64,000 bases of DNA. Source: Leisingera methylohalidivorans DSM 14336. GTDB taxonomy: Bacteria > Pseudomonadota > Alphaproteobacteria > Rhodobacterales > Rhodobacteraceae. Shown here one piece after another: positions 54,664 through 63,144 of the stretch (the stretch's first letter is position 1; each line of letters begins with the position of its first letter). The stretch lies in NCBI RefSeq assembly GCF_000511355.1, contig NC_023136.1, positions 62,001 through 126,000 of the forward strand, in the 5' to 3' direction. Below the pieces are notes generated by a model that was not told the origin of the DNA, ran no database searches, and saw nothing but the letters and a program-made list of their open reading frames with translations. The translations under genes and the position numbers were made by a program.

Positions 54664-55851
54664 CTATGCTGCGAGTTTCTTGCGTTCGTCGAGCGCGGCC
54701 TGCGGCGGGGCCGCTGTTGCTACGCCCATTTCATCGAGGGTCTGGTTTGCGGCCGTTACAACCTGACGCATCACATCCTCATCCATCTGGCCGATACAGC
54801 CGACCCGAAAACTGTCCACGACGGTCAGCTTTCCGGGATAGATGATGAAGCCCTTGTCCTTCATGCTTTCGTAAAAGCGCGAGAATTCAAATTTCGGGTC
54901 TGCCGGGCAAAAGAAGGTCACGATGATCGGACTCAGCCAGCGGTCTGCCAGCAGGGTCTCGAACCCGATTCCGCGCATTCCTTCGACCAGCACGTCGCGG
55001 TTGCGAGTATAGCGCGCGCCACGTCCGGCGACGCCGCCTTCTTCGTGATGGGCGTCAAGCGCCTTGAGAAAGGCCGCGACCACATGGGTGGGCGGGGTGA
55101 ACCGCCATTGGCCGGTCTTCTCCATCGTCGCCCATTGCGCATGCACGTCCAGAGAGAGCGAATGACTGTTGGCTTTGGCGGCCTCGATCTCGTCCTTGCG
55201 GGCAATCACGAAGCCAAAACCTGGTACGCCCTCGATGCATTTGTTGGCCGAGCTGACCATGGCCGTGTATTTGACGCGCGACGCATCCAGCGGCACGGCA
55301 CCAAAGGCAGACATGCTGTCGACCAGAACCTTGCGCCCTGCGGCATGCGCGGCCCCGGCCAGCTCTTCAACCGGGTTCAGAATGCCGGAGCTTGTTTCGC
55401 AGTGGATTATCAGCACATGGGTGATGTCCTGATCCTGCTCAAGAATCGCGGTGACTTCATCGCCGCGCGGCGGCAGGTAATCGCCCTTGTTAATCAAATG
55501 AAAGTCGCGGCCGATGCACTCCATCGTCTGGGCGGCCCGCAGACCATAGGCACCATTCGCCAACACCAGCACCTTGCCGTCTTTCGGAACGAAAGAACCC
55601 AGCATCGCCTCGACGCAGTAGGACCCGGAGCCCTGGATCGGCACGCAGTCGTATTCCGCCCGTTCCTCGCCCAGCAGCGCCAGCAACTGACTGCGCATCT
55701 TGCGGGTCATCGCCCGGAAATCGTCGTCCCAGCTGCCCCAGTCGCGCAGCATGGCTTCCTTGACCTCATATGACGTTGTCAAAGGCCCCGGCGTGAGCAA
55801 ATATGGCTCGCCAAGTTTGGGTGAATTCATCTTCGCCGTGTCGGTACCCAT
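54664..55851 (-). CDS. phnW: 2-Aminoethylphosphonate-pyruvate aminotransferase PhnW
   Basis: 395 residues, class V PLP aminotransferase. LLTPGPLTTSYEVKEAMLRD at the start, IQGSGSYCVEAMLGS, VLVDSMSAFGAVPLD (Asp at the pyridine N) and the PLP Lys in SSANKCIEGVPGFGF are characteristic of PhnW. It moves the AEP amino group to pyruvate, giving phosphonoacetaldehyde and alanine. It is the first gene of the catabolic operon, divergent from a LysR regulator, with a motif upstream that is also found before phnS2. Confidence 0.95.
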   Translation of the reverse strand: MGTDTAKMNSPKLGEPYLLTPGPLTTSYEVKEAMLRDWGSWDDDFRAMTRKMRSQLLALLGEERAEYDCVPIQGSGSYCVEAMLGSFVPKDGKVLVLANGAYGLRAAQTMECIGRDFHLINKGDYLPPRGDEVTAILEQDQDITHVLIIHCETSSGILNPVEELAGAAHAAGRKVLVDSMSAFGAVPLDASRVKYTAMVSSANKCIEGVPGFGFVIARKDEIEAAKANSHSLSLDVHAQWATMEKTGQWRFTPPTHVVAAFLKALDAHHEEGGVAGRGARYTRNRDVLVEGMRGIGFETLLADRWLSPIIVTFFCPADPKFEFSRFYESMKDKGFIIYPGKLTVVDSFRVGCIGQMDEDVMRQVVTAANQTLDEMGVATAAPPQAALDERKKLAA

Positions 55852-55910
55852 GACAGCTTCCTTGATCTGACAATGTTTTCACAAGGTCTATGCCCAGAGA
55901 ATGTATTTGA

Positions 55911-55951
55911 AAAATTGTTATTAGCGATGATACCACAGGCTGAGCCTATAT
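55911..55951. promoter_or_regulatory. Candidate LysR site in the phnW-lysR gap
   Basis: AAAATTGTTATTAGCGATGA followed by TACCACAGGCTGAGCCTATAT aligns with 49517-49557 upstream of phnS2. It contains the dyad AGGCT-G-AGCCT and a T-N11-A layout as expected for LysR proteins. It is 60-100 bp upstream of phnW and 34 bp upstream of lysR. Confidence 0.65.
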
Positions 55952-55984
55952 GTGCAGGCTGCGCAAGAATGGAGAGGACAGCGA

Positions 55985-56833
55985 GTGAATTATAGTCAGA
56001 TCAGGGCGTTCCATTATGTCGCAGTGACCGGCGGCTTTTCCCGCGCGGCCGAACGCCTGGCGCTCACCCAGCCTGCGGTATCGGAACAGGTGCGCAAGCT
56101 CGAGAGCGATCACGACGTTCTATTGTTCAACCGTGAGCGCAAGCAGATCACCCTGACGCCGCTGGCAGAACAGCTCTTGTTGACGACAAAACAGCTCTTC
56201 GAGGTTGAAGAACGCATAGATGACCTGCTGTCAGAGCGCCGTGCCGCGCTTAAGGGTCACTTAAGGATCATGGTCGACAGTGCATTTCACCTCACCGACC
56301 GTCTGGTCCGGTTTCGCAGCAGATATCCGGAGGTCTCAATCTCGGTACTGACCGGAAACAGCGAAGATGTGGTGGAAAGCCTGAGGAACTATGACGCCGA
56401 AATCGGAGTCGTGGGCAGTCAAGATCCCGGCTCCGACATGTATGTCGAAAGCCTGGGTAGCTCGGCTATCGTGGCTGTGGCGGCCAAGGCGTTTCTGAGC
56501 CGCCGCATTGATCGAATCCACCTCGCCGATCTGAAGAAATACCCGCTGATCCTGCGCGAAAAAGGCTCGAAAACCCGTCAGAAGCTGGAAAAGGAAGCCC
56601 TAAGAAACGGTGTCACCCTCGTGCCGGCGGTGGTCGCTGAAGGGCGCGAGGCGATGCTTGAGATCGTTGCGTCGGGGCTCGGCATTGGTTTCGTTTCCGA
56701 CGCTGAATTCGGCAGCGACCCAAGGCTGATCAAGATCGCTCTGGACGGTTCTGATTTGTCGATGTCGGAAACGCTGATACACCTGAAGCAGCGAAAGAAC
56801 CTGCGGATCATCAGGACCTTTATGAATTGTTGA
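55985..56833 (+). CDS. LysR-family regulator of the AEP genes
   Basis: 282 residues from GTG at 55985, with GGAGAGGA upstream, reading NYSQIRAFHYVAVTGGFSRA. HTH: SRAAERLALTQPAVSEQVRK. The effector domain has VDSAFHLTDRLVRFRSRYPE and ASGLGIGFVSDAEFG. It is divergent from phnW and resembles the LysR regulators linked to AEP catabolism in proteobacteria. The likely inducer is AEP or an early product. It should bind the two conserved sites upstream of phnW and phnS2. Confidence 0.88.
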   Translation: MNYSQIRAFHYVAVTGGFSRAAERLALTQPAVSEQVRKLESDHDVLLFNRERKQITLTPLAEQLLLTTKQLFEVEERIDDLLSERRAALKGHLRIMVDSAFHLTDRLVRFRSRYPEVSISVLTGNSEDVVESLRNYDAEIGVVGSQDPGSDMYVESLGSSAIVAVAAKAFLSRRIDRIHLADLKKYPLILREKGSKTRQKLEKEALRNGVTLVPAVVAEGREAMLEIVASGLGIGFVSDAEFGSDPRLIKIALDGSDLSMSETLIHLKQRKNLRIIRTFMNC

Positions 56834-57212
56834 ATCCTGTACGAAGCGGCGGGGGATCATGCCGTTGAGCTACTTCCCAATCGTTGGAAAGGATCTGGCG
56901 TAATTTAAGCTGCTCGTTGCACCTGCTGATCGGGTTGGTTGATATTATCTCTGCCAGCAGACCACGGCCGGGGGTTTTCCGCCAAAAGCGGAATGCGGGC
57001 GGCTATGTTGCATACAGGCTGAAGTGGAATTCATCATGTGAATCCAGCATGGTAAGCAGACGCCGCCCAACCCCGGCGGCTTCCTCTTTGACAGGTATTC
57101 CAACGCGGGCCGGGTTACATTCGAACGCCACTGATGCACCGCGGCCCGCATCGAAAAACCTTGGACTTTGCTGACATTCATGGCAGCCGTCCCAAGGTCT
57201 GCTTTCTTCAGT
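56834..57212. other. Intergenic stretch without a recognisable gene
   Basis: 379 bp between the LysR gene and the TSUP permease, which converge here. Only short, overlapping ORFs on both strands; no hairpin terminator of note. I see nothing specific in it. Confidence 0.5.
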
Positions 57213-57968
57213 TCAACGCAGAAAGAACACTGCCGCCATTATAAGGCCGATGGCCGTCACGAAGTGCCGCAGGAGATCGGTTCTGACGATGCGGCGGCTC
57301 ACGATTGCGCCAAGATATCCGCCAACGGTTGCGCTGATGGCCATAACGAACGCAGGTTCCCACGCGATCAATCCAGCAGCGATGAAGGTGATGGCTGATA
57401 CCAGCGAGACCACGGCTGACAACACGTTCTTGAGGCCATTCATCCCATGCAGGTTGCTGTAACCGATGAATCCAAATGTCGCGAGCAGCATGATACCGAG
57501 CCCCCCATTGAAATAGCCGCCATAGATCGAAACCGCCAGAATAGCTGCGACGGATACCCCAATCCCGGCGCTGCCCGCGCCACGTTTCTGTATTGCACGC
57601 AGCAATGCGGGTCCGAAGGCGAACATCACAGTCGCAAGCAACAGTAGCCATGGCACAACCCACAGGAACGTATCGCCGGGGGTGATGATGAGAAGAAGCG
57701 CACCCAATACAGAGCCGGCAATCCCGACACCGGCAATGGCCCAAAGCGCCAAGACGCCCTCGCGCTGCATGTCGTGCCGGAAACCCCATGCACTGCTGAT
57801 ATATCCCGGCAAGGCGGTCAGCGTCGCCGTGGCATTGGCGCTGACCGGGGGCACGCCTATGTAGATCAGTGTAGGCAGACTCAGGAAGGTCCCGCCCCCG
57901 GCTACGGCATTGAGAAGACCTGCGGCAATGCCCGCGCCAGCGAGCAGGAGAATTTCAAAGAGTGTCAT
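57213..57968 (-). CDS. TSUP-family (TauE/SafE-like) membrane permease
   Basis: 251 residues, about eight TM helices. Start FEILLLAGAGIAAGLLNAVAGGG and the second repeat SIYGGYFNGGLGIMLLATFG are the twin signature of the TauE/SafE family, which moves sulfite, sulfoacetate or related organosulfonates or anions. The ATG at 57992 directly follows the upstream small ORF stop (TGAATG) and would add 8 residues; I prefer 57968 because the family starts there. The substrate is unknown. Its neighbour on the AEP side suggests an anion permease, but nothing links them by sequence. Confidence 0.88.
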   Translation of the reverse strand: MTLFEILLLAGAGIAAGLLNAVAGGGTFLSLPTLIYIGVPPVSANATATLTALPGYISSAWGFRHDMQREGVLALWAIAGVGIAGSVLGALLLIITPGDTFLWVVPWLLLLATVMFAFGPALLRAIQKRGAGSAGIGVSVAAILAVSIYGGYFNGGLGIMLLATFGFIGYSNLHGMNGLKNVLSAVVSLVSAITFIAAGLIAWEPAFVMAISATVGGYLGAIVSRRIVRTDLLRHFVTAIGLIMAAVFFLR

Positions 57969-57992
57969 GGTGGGGAAGCCGGTCTTTCGCAT

Positions 57993-58244
57993 TCAAAGGT
58001 ATTTGGTTGTGGCCCAATGCCATACAGACGCTTTGCTCGGCACGGCAAGTGCCTTTTCTTTGTAGGCACCGGCACGATGCTGGCGCACATACCACCACGC
58101 GCGCAGCCGCTGAAAAACGGTGCTACTGTCAGGGTATTGGAAACGGGTGACGCTTGCCTTTTCACGCTCAAACACCGCTTTTTTAGCCGCTTCGAGTTCC
58201 CGGAAGGCCTGCGCCTCGAATTCTTCGTCACTCAGGATCGTCAC
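57993..58244 (-). CDS. Small uncharacterised ORF ahead of the TSUP gene
   Basis: 83 codons from GTG. Composition looks coding (DEEFEAQAFRELEAAKKAVF, then QRLRAWWYVRQHRAGAYKEK): acidic helix first, then basic and aromatic. No family recognised. The GTG lies inside the 19-bp repeat shared with the IS5 fragments, so the start may be an accident and the ORF may be 5'-truncated. Its stop abuts an ATG in frame with the TSUP gene (TGAATG), which suggests coupling. Confidence 0.5.
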   Translation of the reverse strand: MTILSDEEFEAQAFRELEAAKKAVFEREKASVTRFQYPDSSTVFQRLRAWWYVRQHRAGAYKEKALAVPSKASVWHWATTKYL

Positions 58245-58254
58245 GTGAGGGATA
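58236..58254. repeat. 19-bp inverted repeat bracketing the AEP region, right copy
   Basis: Exact reverse complement of 44854-44872. Together they enclose 13.4 kb with the AEP importer, catabolic operon, regulator and TSUP permease. Confidence 0.9.
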
Positions 58255-58840
58255 GGCCCCGGGGTTTGCCTTCTTCGGTGGTGGAATGATTATCTCGACA
58301 TTGGAACCCAGTCGCCGGATGATTCCATCCTAGACGGGACTCCCGTCATACGCTCTATCCGCAATAATCTTGGCGACCGGTCCGTCGAGCTGCCGCAGCA
58401 ACCCAGCAACCGCTGATCGGTCGCCGACACGTTCGATGGTGAGGCTGGCGGCCACGATGCCTCCGCTTAGGGGGTTGAAGCCGATATGCAGCTTGCGCCA
58501 CGTTTTCCTTCGTTTTCGGGCACCATGCTTCTCTTCCATCCAGCCATTTTCGCCGACAACCTTCAGTCCAGTACTGTGATCAGGGTCATTGGGCCGGGCT
58601 GGACCTGCTTTGCCGGAGTTAGCTTCAGGTGCGCGCCACGCCGGGAAAGTGTCGTGAAATCCGGAACCGGCAAGCTGAGCTTGAGCAGTTTGATGAGCGA
58701 GCGGACAAAGCCCTGCGTTTGGTGCAGCGGCAAGCCAAAGACTGCGCGAAGGGTCAGACAGACCTCGATCGCGTGATCGGAATAGGTGAACTTACCAGCA
58801 TGCGCGGCAGAAGCCGCAGCATGCCAGGCTCCGGTGCCGG
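58236..58840 (-). pseudogene. IS5-family transposase, 5' and middle part, with in-frame TAG
   Basis: Frame 1 reads FTYSDHAIEVCLTLRAVFGL and SLPVPDFTTLSRRGAHLKL; a shift near 58575 leads to KRRKTWRKLHIGFNPLSGG, IIADRAYDGSPV*DGIIRRL (TAG at 58332-58334) and IIIPPPKKANPGAYPSRDD. It stops at the 19-bp repeat whose other copy begins the 3' part of the same gene at 44854. The N-terminal about 30 residues are missing. Confidence 0.75.
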
Positions 58841-58909
58841 GTGCAGTGCGCAAAGTCAACTCAGGTGGGGTCTCAGTTTTTCTCTTCTTTCAGGTATGCC
58901 GTGCCGGTC

Positions 58910-59788
58910 TCAGGGCAGGCTGCACACTGCTTCAGCCAGTATTTGCGCGATGCTGATTGCGTTGCTTTCGTGGGGGATGCTGTCGGTGGTGACGATCCGG
59001 CGGGCGCCTGCGGCCAGTATTCCTGCGTGAGCTCCGGCGGCAAAGACCGCATGTATCACAACGCAGACCGGCGGGTTGCCCGGCGCCAGACGTTCGATGG
59101 TCTTGACCAATGTCCGGCCGGAGGAGGCGATGTCATCCAGAATGACCGCTGTACCTGTCTTCAATGCCGCAACGGAAGGGACGCTGACCTCTACCTCCCG
59201 GTCGCCGCTGCGATGCTTGCGGAGCACTTCGCAGGGGCAACTTGCCAGTGCAGCAACCTGGGCCACCCATTGCCGGCTTTCTTCGTCGGGGCCGATCAGG
59301 ACAGGGTCGGGGATGTTCCGGGTGATCCAACCTGCAAGCGCCGGGGCGGTTACCGCCCGCCGCGCAGGAATGGTAAAAAGCGCCGCCAGATCCGGGATCC
59401 GGTGCAAGTGAGGGTCAGCCGTGACCAGCCAGTCAAAACTTTCCTCAAGGCAGGCTGCAAACAGCGGCGCGCTGACGGCCTGCCCGGCAGCAAAACGCTG
59501 GTCCTGGCGCATATAGCCGAGGTAGGGGGCAATGAGCCCGATGCTGTTTGCTCCCAATTCCCGTGCAGTGGCCGCCGCAAAGCGCAGCGGCAGCATGTGC
59601 CTGTCGGGATCCCGCAAAGTACACAGGATAGCCAGATCGCAGTCTGCAACGTCCCCGCTCAGAGTAATCAGGCTTTCGCCGTCGGGGAAATGCCGCCAGG
59701 CCACCGGAACGATCCGGGTGCCAAGAACCGGCGCAAGACGTGCCGCCATAGGCTGCATATCGGGAAACGGGGCAAGAACAGGCTTCAT
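58910..59788 (-). CDS. PRPP-synthetase-like protein (ribose-phosphate diphosphokinase family)
   Basis: 292 residues, shorter than classical Prs (about 310-315). RHFPDGESLITLSGDV aligns with the N-terminal F-x-D-GE segment, IGLIAPYLGYMRQDQRF with the YxRQDRK ATP-site segment, TADPHLHRI with the metal-binding D-x-H, LRKHRSGDREVEVS with the flexible loop, and VILDDIASSGRTLVKTIERL with the PRPP loop. Catalytic groups are kept, so diphosphoryl transfer to a ribose phosphate is likely. The ATG overlaps the stop of the phosphorylase-like gene upstream (ATGA), so the two work together. The true substrate may be ribose 1,5-bisphosphate or ribose 1- or 5-phosphate. Confidence 0.85.
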   Translation of the reverse strand: MKPVLAPFPDMQPMAARLAPVLGTRIVPVAWRHFPDGESLITLSGDVADCDLAILCTLRDPDRHMLPLRFAAATARELGANSIGLIAPYLGYMRQDQRFAAGQAVSAPLFAACLEESFDWLVTADPHLHRIPDLAALFTIPARRAVTAPALAGWITRNIPDPVLIGPDEESRQWVAQVAALASCPCEVLRKHRSGDREVEVSVPSVAALKTGTAVILDDIASSGRTLVKTIERLAPGNPPVCVVIHAVFAAGAHAGILAAGARRIVTTDSIPHESNAISIAQILAEAVCSLP

Positions 59789-61293
59789 GACAGCTCCGTG
59801 ATGCTGAAGGGCCCGGGCTGGCGCGCGGCATAGTCCTGGGCATAGGCCAATTCCCCCGGTGTTTCAGAGTGGATTTCAAACAAAGGGCCGCCGCGCTGCA
59901 CCCGGTCACCGGGACGGGCCAGCAGCAGAACCCCCGCACGGGCACGCTGCGGCGCACCGGCGAGCTTAGCGATCCGGGCGATCAGGCGATTGTCGATAGC
60001 GGTCACCGTTCCGCTGTCCGCGGCGGTCACCTGTGTCCGGTGCGCGGCAGTTTCCGGTTCTCTGAACCCGCCCTGCGCTTCGCAAATCGCCATGAAGCGC
60101 TGTTCGGCCGCACCGCTGTCCAGCAGTTGGGCGGCCGTCTCGGGACCGGTTCCGGCTGCACCGCCCAGCTCAAGCAGGAGACCGGCAAGGGTCAGTGCCC
60201 GTTCGCGCAGGTCCGCCGGGGCATCCGGGTCACGGCGCAGAACTTTCAGCACATCGGCCGCTTCCAGTGCCGGGCCAATGCCCCGTCCCACCGGCCGGCT
60301 GCCGTCGCTAATGTGGATCTTCAACTCCAATCCGACTGCTGCGGCGACGGCGTTCAGACGTGCCGACAAGGCAGCCGCAGCAGCAGAAGAACGGACCTTG
60401 GCGGTCGTCCCTACAGGGATGTCTATTATCACCCTGTCGGCACCGGCCGCTGCCTTTTTTGACAATACGCTGGCCGCAATCAGGCCGTCGCTGTCAAAGT
60501 CCAGGGGCCGTTCGATGCGGATCAAGGCGTCATCCGCTGGGCTAAGCCGCAGACCGCCTCCCCAGACAACGCAGCCGCCCTGTGTCTCGACCACCCGGCG
60601 CATTGCCGTTAGATCCAGTTCCACCGGTGCCATGACTTCCATGACATCTGCGGTTCCAGCGGGGGAGGTTATGGCCCGGCTGGAGGTTTTCGGGATGATG
60701 TGCCCGGCTGCTGCAACAACCGCTACCACAATCGGTGTGGTCCGGTTGCCCGGCAACCCGCCGACGCAGTGTTTGTCCAGAACCAGGTCCTTGCCCCAAT
60801 TCAGGCTCTTGCCTGCCGCCTGCATGGCGCGTGTCAGGGCAATGGTTTCTTCGAAGTCCAGCCGGTCGCCGGAACAGGCGGTTACAAAGGCGGCAAGGTC
60901 CAGGTCCGAAAGCCTGCGGGCCAGCGCATCGCCGATTATGGTGTTGAACTGTGCTTGCGCAAGGCGTTCGCCATAGACCTTGGCACGAATGAAAGACGCG
61001 GCTGCGGGCGGTTCCGGGTGCGACAGCCGGCCCAATGCGCCGGGGCCGGGCTGCAGGGCCTGCCACGCAGCGTCCGACAGCGCCGCGGCATCGGGCGGCA
61101 GCCAGCAGCCGCCAGTCACCACATTCAGCGTCGCGATAACCCATTTGCGGCCGCAGTCGATGCGCACCCGCGTGAGAGCCCGGAACCCTTCGGCCTGGCA
61201 GACGTGGCAATCGGCATGCATATAGACTACTGGGTGGCTGTAGGTGTCTATCCCGGCTGGCATCAGCCGCAGGCTGTGACTGCTGGTATTCAT
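59785..61293 (-). CDS. Thymidine-phosphorylase-family (AMP-phosphorylase-like) enzyme
   Basis: 502 residues, longer than bacterial DeoA (about 440) and like the archaeal-type family with an extra N-terminal domain (residues 1-95). Phosphate-binding DKHCVGGLPGNRTTPIVV, the family signature SSRAITSPAGTADVMEVMAP, GGGLRLSPADDALIRIERPL, and the C-terminal barrel-sandwich domain (VLLLARPGDRVQRGGPLFEI) are present. The archaeal relatives release bases from nucleoside 5'-monophosphates with phosphate, giving ribose 1,5-bisphosphate. Coupling with a PRPP-synthetase homologue suggests nucleotide salvage to PRPP. A plain pyrimidine phosphorylase cannot be excluded. Confidence 0.85.
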   Translation of the reverse strand: MNTSSHSLRLMPAGIDTYSHPVVYMHADCHVCQAEGFRALTRVRIDCGRKWVIATLNVVTGGCWLPPDAAALSDAAWQALQPGPGALGRLSHPEPPAAASFIRAKVYGERLAQAQFNTIIGDALARRLSDLDLAAFVTACSGDRLDFEETIALTRAMQAAGKSLNWGKDLVLDKHCVGGLPGNRTTPIVVAVVAAAGHIIPKTSSRAITSPAGTADVMEVMAPVELDLTAMRRVVETQGGCVVWGGGLRLSPADDALIRIERPLDFDSDGLIAASVLSKKAAAGADRVIIDIPVGTTAKVRSSAAAAALSARLNAVAAAVGLELKIHISDGSRPVGRGIGPALEAADVLKVLRRDPDAPADLRERALTLAGLLLELGGAAGTGPETAAQLLDSGAAEQRFMAICEAQGGFREPETAAHRTQVTAADSGTVTAIDNRLIARIAKLAGAPQRARAGVLLLARPGDRVQRGGPLFEIHSETPGELAYAQDYAARQPGPFSITELS

Positions 61294-61939
61294 CGTATGT
61301 GCTCCAGCCAGATGATGTCCGAATGCTGAGGGATCAGCAGCACATTACCGATATCGCGGAGGCGCACCGGACAGGACCTGCGGTTGTGCAGTCCAGCAGC
61401 TTGGATCCCTGAGACAATCTGCCACCGACCAAAACCCGCAGCGGCCCGGCCCCTATCAGAGACGGAGAGCCAGTGGCGGTAACTACAGTCCCAAGAAACC
61501 CCAGGTGTGTTTGACCCATGAAGCATTCCGGATACGAACTAGTGGGCGGCAGCACGATCGCAAGGCCTGCCGTATTGACCGGCGGGTAATTTCAGAGGCG
61601 GTCTATGAAACATTTTCCGACAAATTGTACATAATACATCTTATACATTTTATCGTTGTGGTCGCAAAGCTTGTGTGGTTGCCGCCTGCTTTGCAAGGAG
61701 AACATTGACCTTTTGAGCCAGTGATCGAGTGCGTACTTGTGTAAGGCCTTCTTGTGCGGCCTCTCAAGCGCCGCTGGCCGATATGGAGAACCGCGGGTCA
61801 GCTCCAAATCTAAACTTCGGACTGTTGCGTCCTTAACTTTGCGCTGGTTTCGCTCACCCTGATCTGGTCGATCAACTTGCCCATCGGGGCTTTGCCTTCC
61901 TCACATTCCTTTGTTCTCGTTTACCTTTCGTATTTTCCC
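61294..61939. other. Intergenic region upstream of the phosphorylase-like gene
   Basis: 646 bp without a convincing gene. An AT-rich stretch near 61612-61660 (with ATACAT twice) is a possible promoter of the phosphorylase-PRPP operon, but it is 320 bp from the start. The right part (about 61700-61939) probably includes the IS110 end. Confidence 0.4.
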
Positions 61940-62968
61940 TCACGCGGTCTCTGCGGCCGGTTCCCGATAAGCCTCCTGCTTCGTTGTCATCGCCCAGACT
62001 GCGCGCGCCATTTTGTTGGCCAATGCAATTGCCACGACCATGCGCGGTTTGCGTTTGAGCATGGCGTTGAGCCAACCATTTTTGAAGTCGTGGCCGCGAG
62101 AGGCCCAGTTGATCACCGACATCGCCCCAATGATCAGAAGCCGTCGGATGTCCAGCTGACCCATCTTCGACGTTCGGCCCAGGCGTTGTTTTCCTCCTGT
62201 CGAGTTTTGTCTCGGAACCAGCCCCAGCCAGGCTGCAAAGTCTCGTCCCCGACCGAATGTATCCATAGGCGGTGCAAAGGTTTCGATGGCCGCCGCTGTG
62301 ATCGGTCCTAGCCCCGGCATCGTTTGCAGCCGTCTTGATGTCTCTTGCTGGCTGGATTTGGCGTTGATCTGTTTCATCGTTTCGTCAATTCGGCGTGTTT
62401 TGTCGGAGATCTGGCAGAGCAGATCACGACAAATATCTCGGACTTCCTGAGGTAAGGGTGCGCCCACATCCTCCACGATTTCGGCCACCTTTCGAAGATG
62501 GCGCGGTCCTTTCGGAATGACGTGCCCGAATTCGTACTAATACGATCTGATCGCGTTGATGAGCTCGGTCCGTTGCTTCACCAGCTTTTCCCGGTAGCGG
62601 AAAAGAACAGCGTTCGCCTGCTGACCTTCTGATTTATGTACAACAAAACGCATCGAGGGACGCTGTGCGGCTTCAACGATTGCCTCGGCATCCGCTGCGT
62701 CGTTCTTTTGACGCTTGACGAAGGGTTTCACATAGAGCGGCGAGATCAGCTTGGTCCGGTGACCCAGTAATTCCAGTTCACGCGCCCAGTAATGCGCACC
62801 ACCGCAAGCCTCCATGACCACAAGCGATGCCGGATGATCGGCCATGAAGCGATGGAATTGCCCCCGCGTGAGCTTCTTTCGGAAAATAACAGCCCCGTCC
62901 GCAGCCGCGCCGTGCAGCTGGAATACGTTCTTTGCTAGATCAACGCCGATGATGATATCTTCCGTCAT
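61940..62968 (-). pseudogene. IS110-family transposase with in-frame TAG
   Basis: N-terminal DEDD domain: TEDIIIGVDLAKNVFQLHG, HRTKLISPLYVKPFVKRQKN, DAADAEAIVEAAQRPSMRF. TAG at 62537-62539 falls in AIRSY*YEFGHV, and the same frame continues to LQTMPGLGPITAAAIETFAP and AAWLGLVPRQNSTGGKQRLG (C-terminal Ser domain) and the stop at 61940. Only this one codon separates it from an intact gene. Confidence 0.88.
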
Positions 62969-63070
62969 GGTTGCCGTCCTTTCCATTTGAATGTGTTGTT
63001 CACACTCTCATTCATGGCACATCGCGATGCCGTTCGGGGAATTGGCGGCAACCACCCCATCTAAAATGCC
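62795..63070. repeat. IS110/ISNCY junction repeat, right copy
   Basis: About 275 bp covering the IS110 5' end and its upstream DNA, matching 32313-32588 in inverted orientation at about 95% or better by eye (for example GATGGGGTGGTTGCCGCCAA at both). In both places an ISNCY gene starts on the other side. Confidence 0.8.
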
Positions 63071-63144
63071 ACCCATGAGCAATTCAGAAGTGTCACTCTT
63101 CCCTCAAAACAAGACGAGGATGAGCGGACATGGGATGGGTGATG

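Noticed and set aside
52387..55773. Three long plus-strand frames opposite phnY, phnA and phnW
   Set aside because: Complement of well-defined AEP genes; no start signals and no recognisable features.
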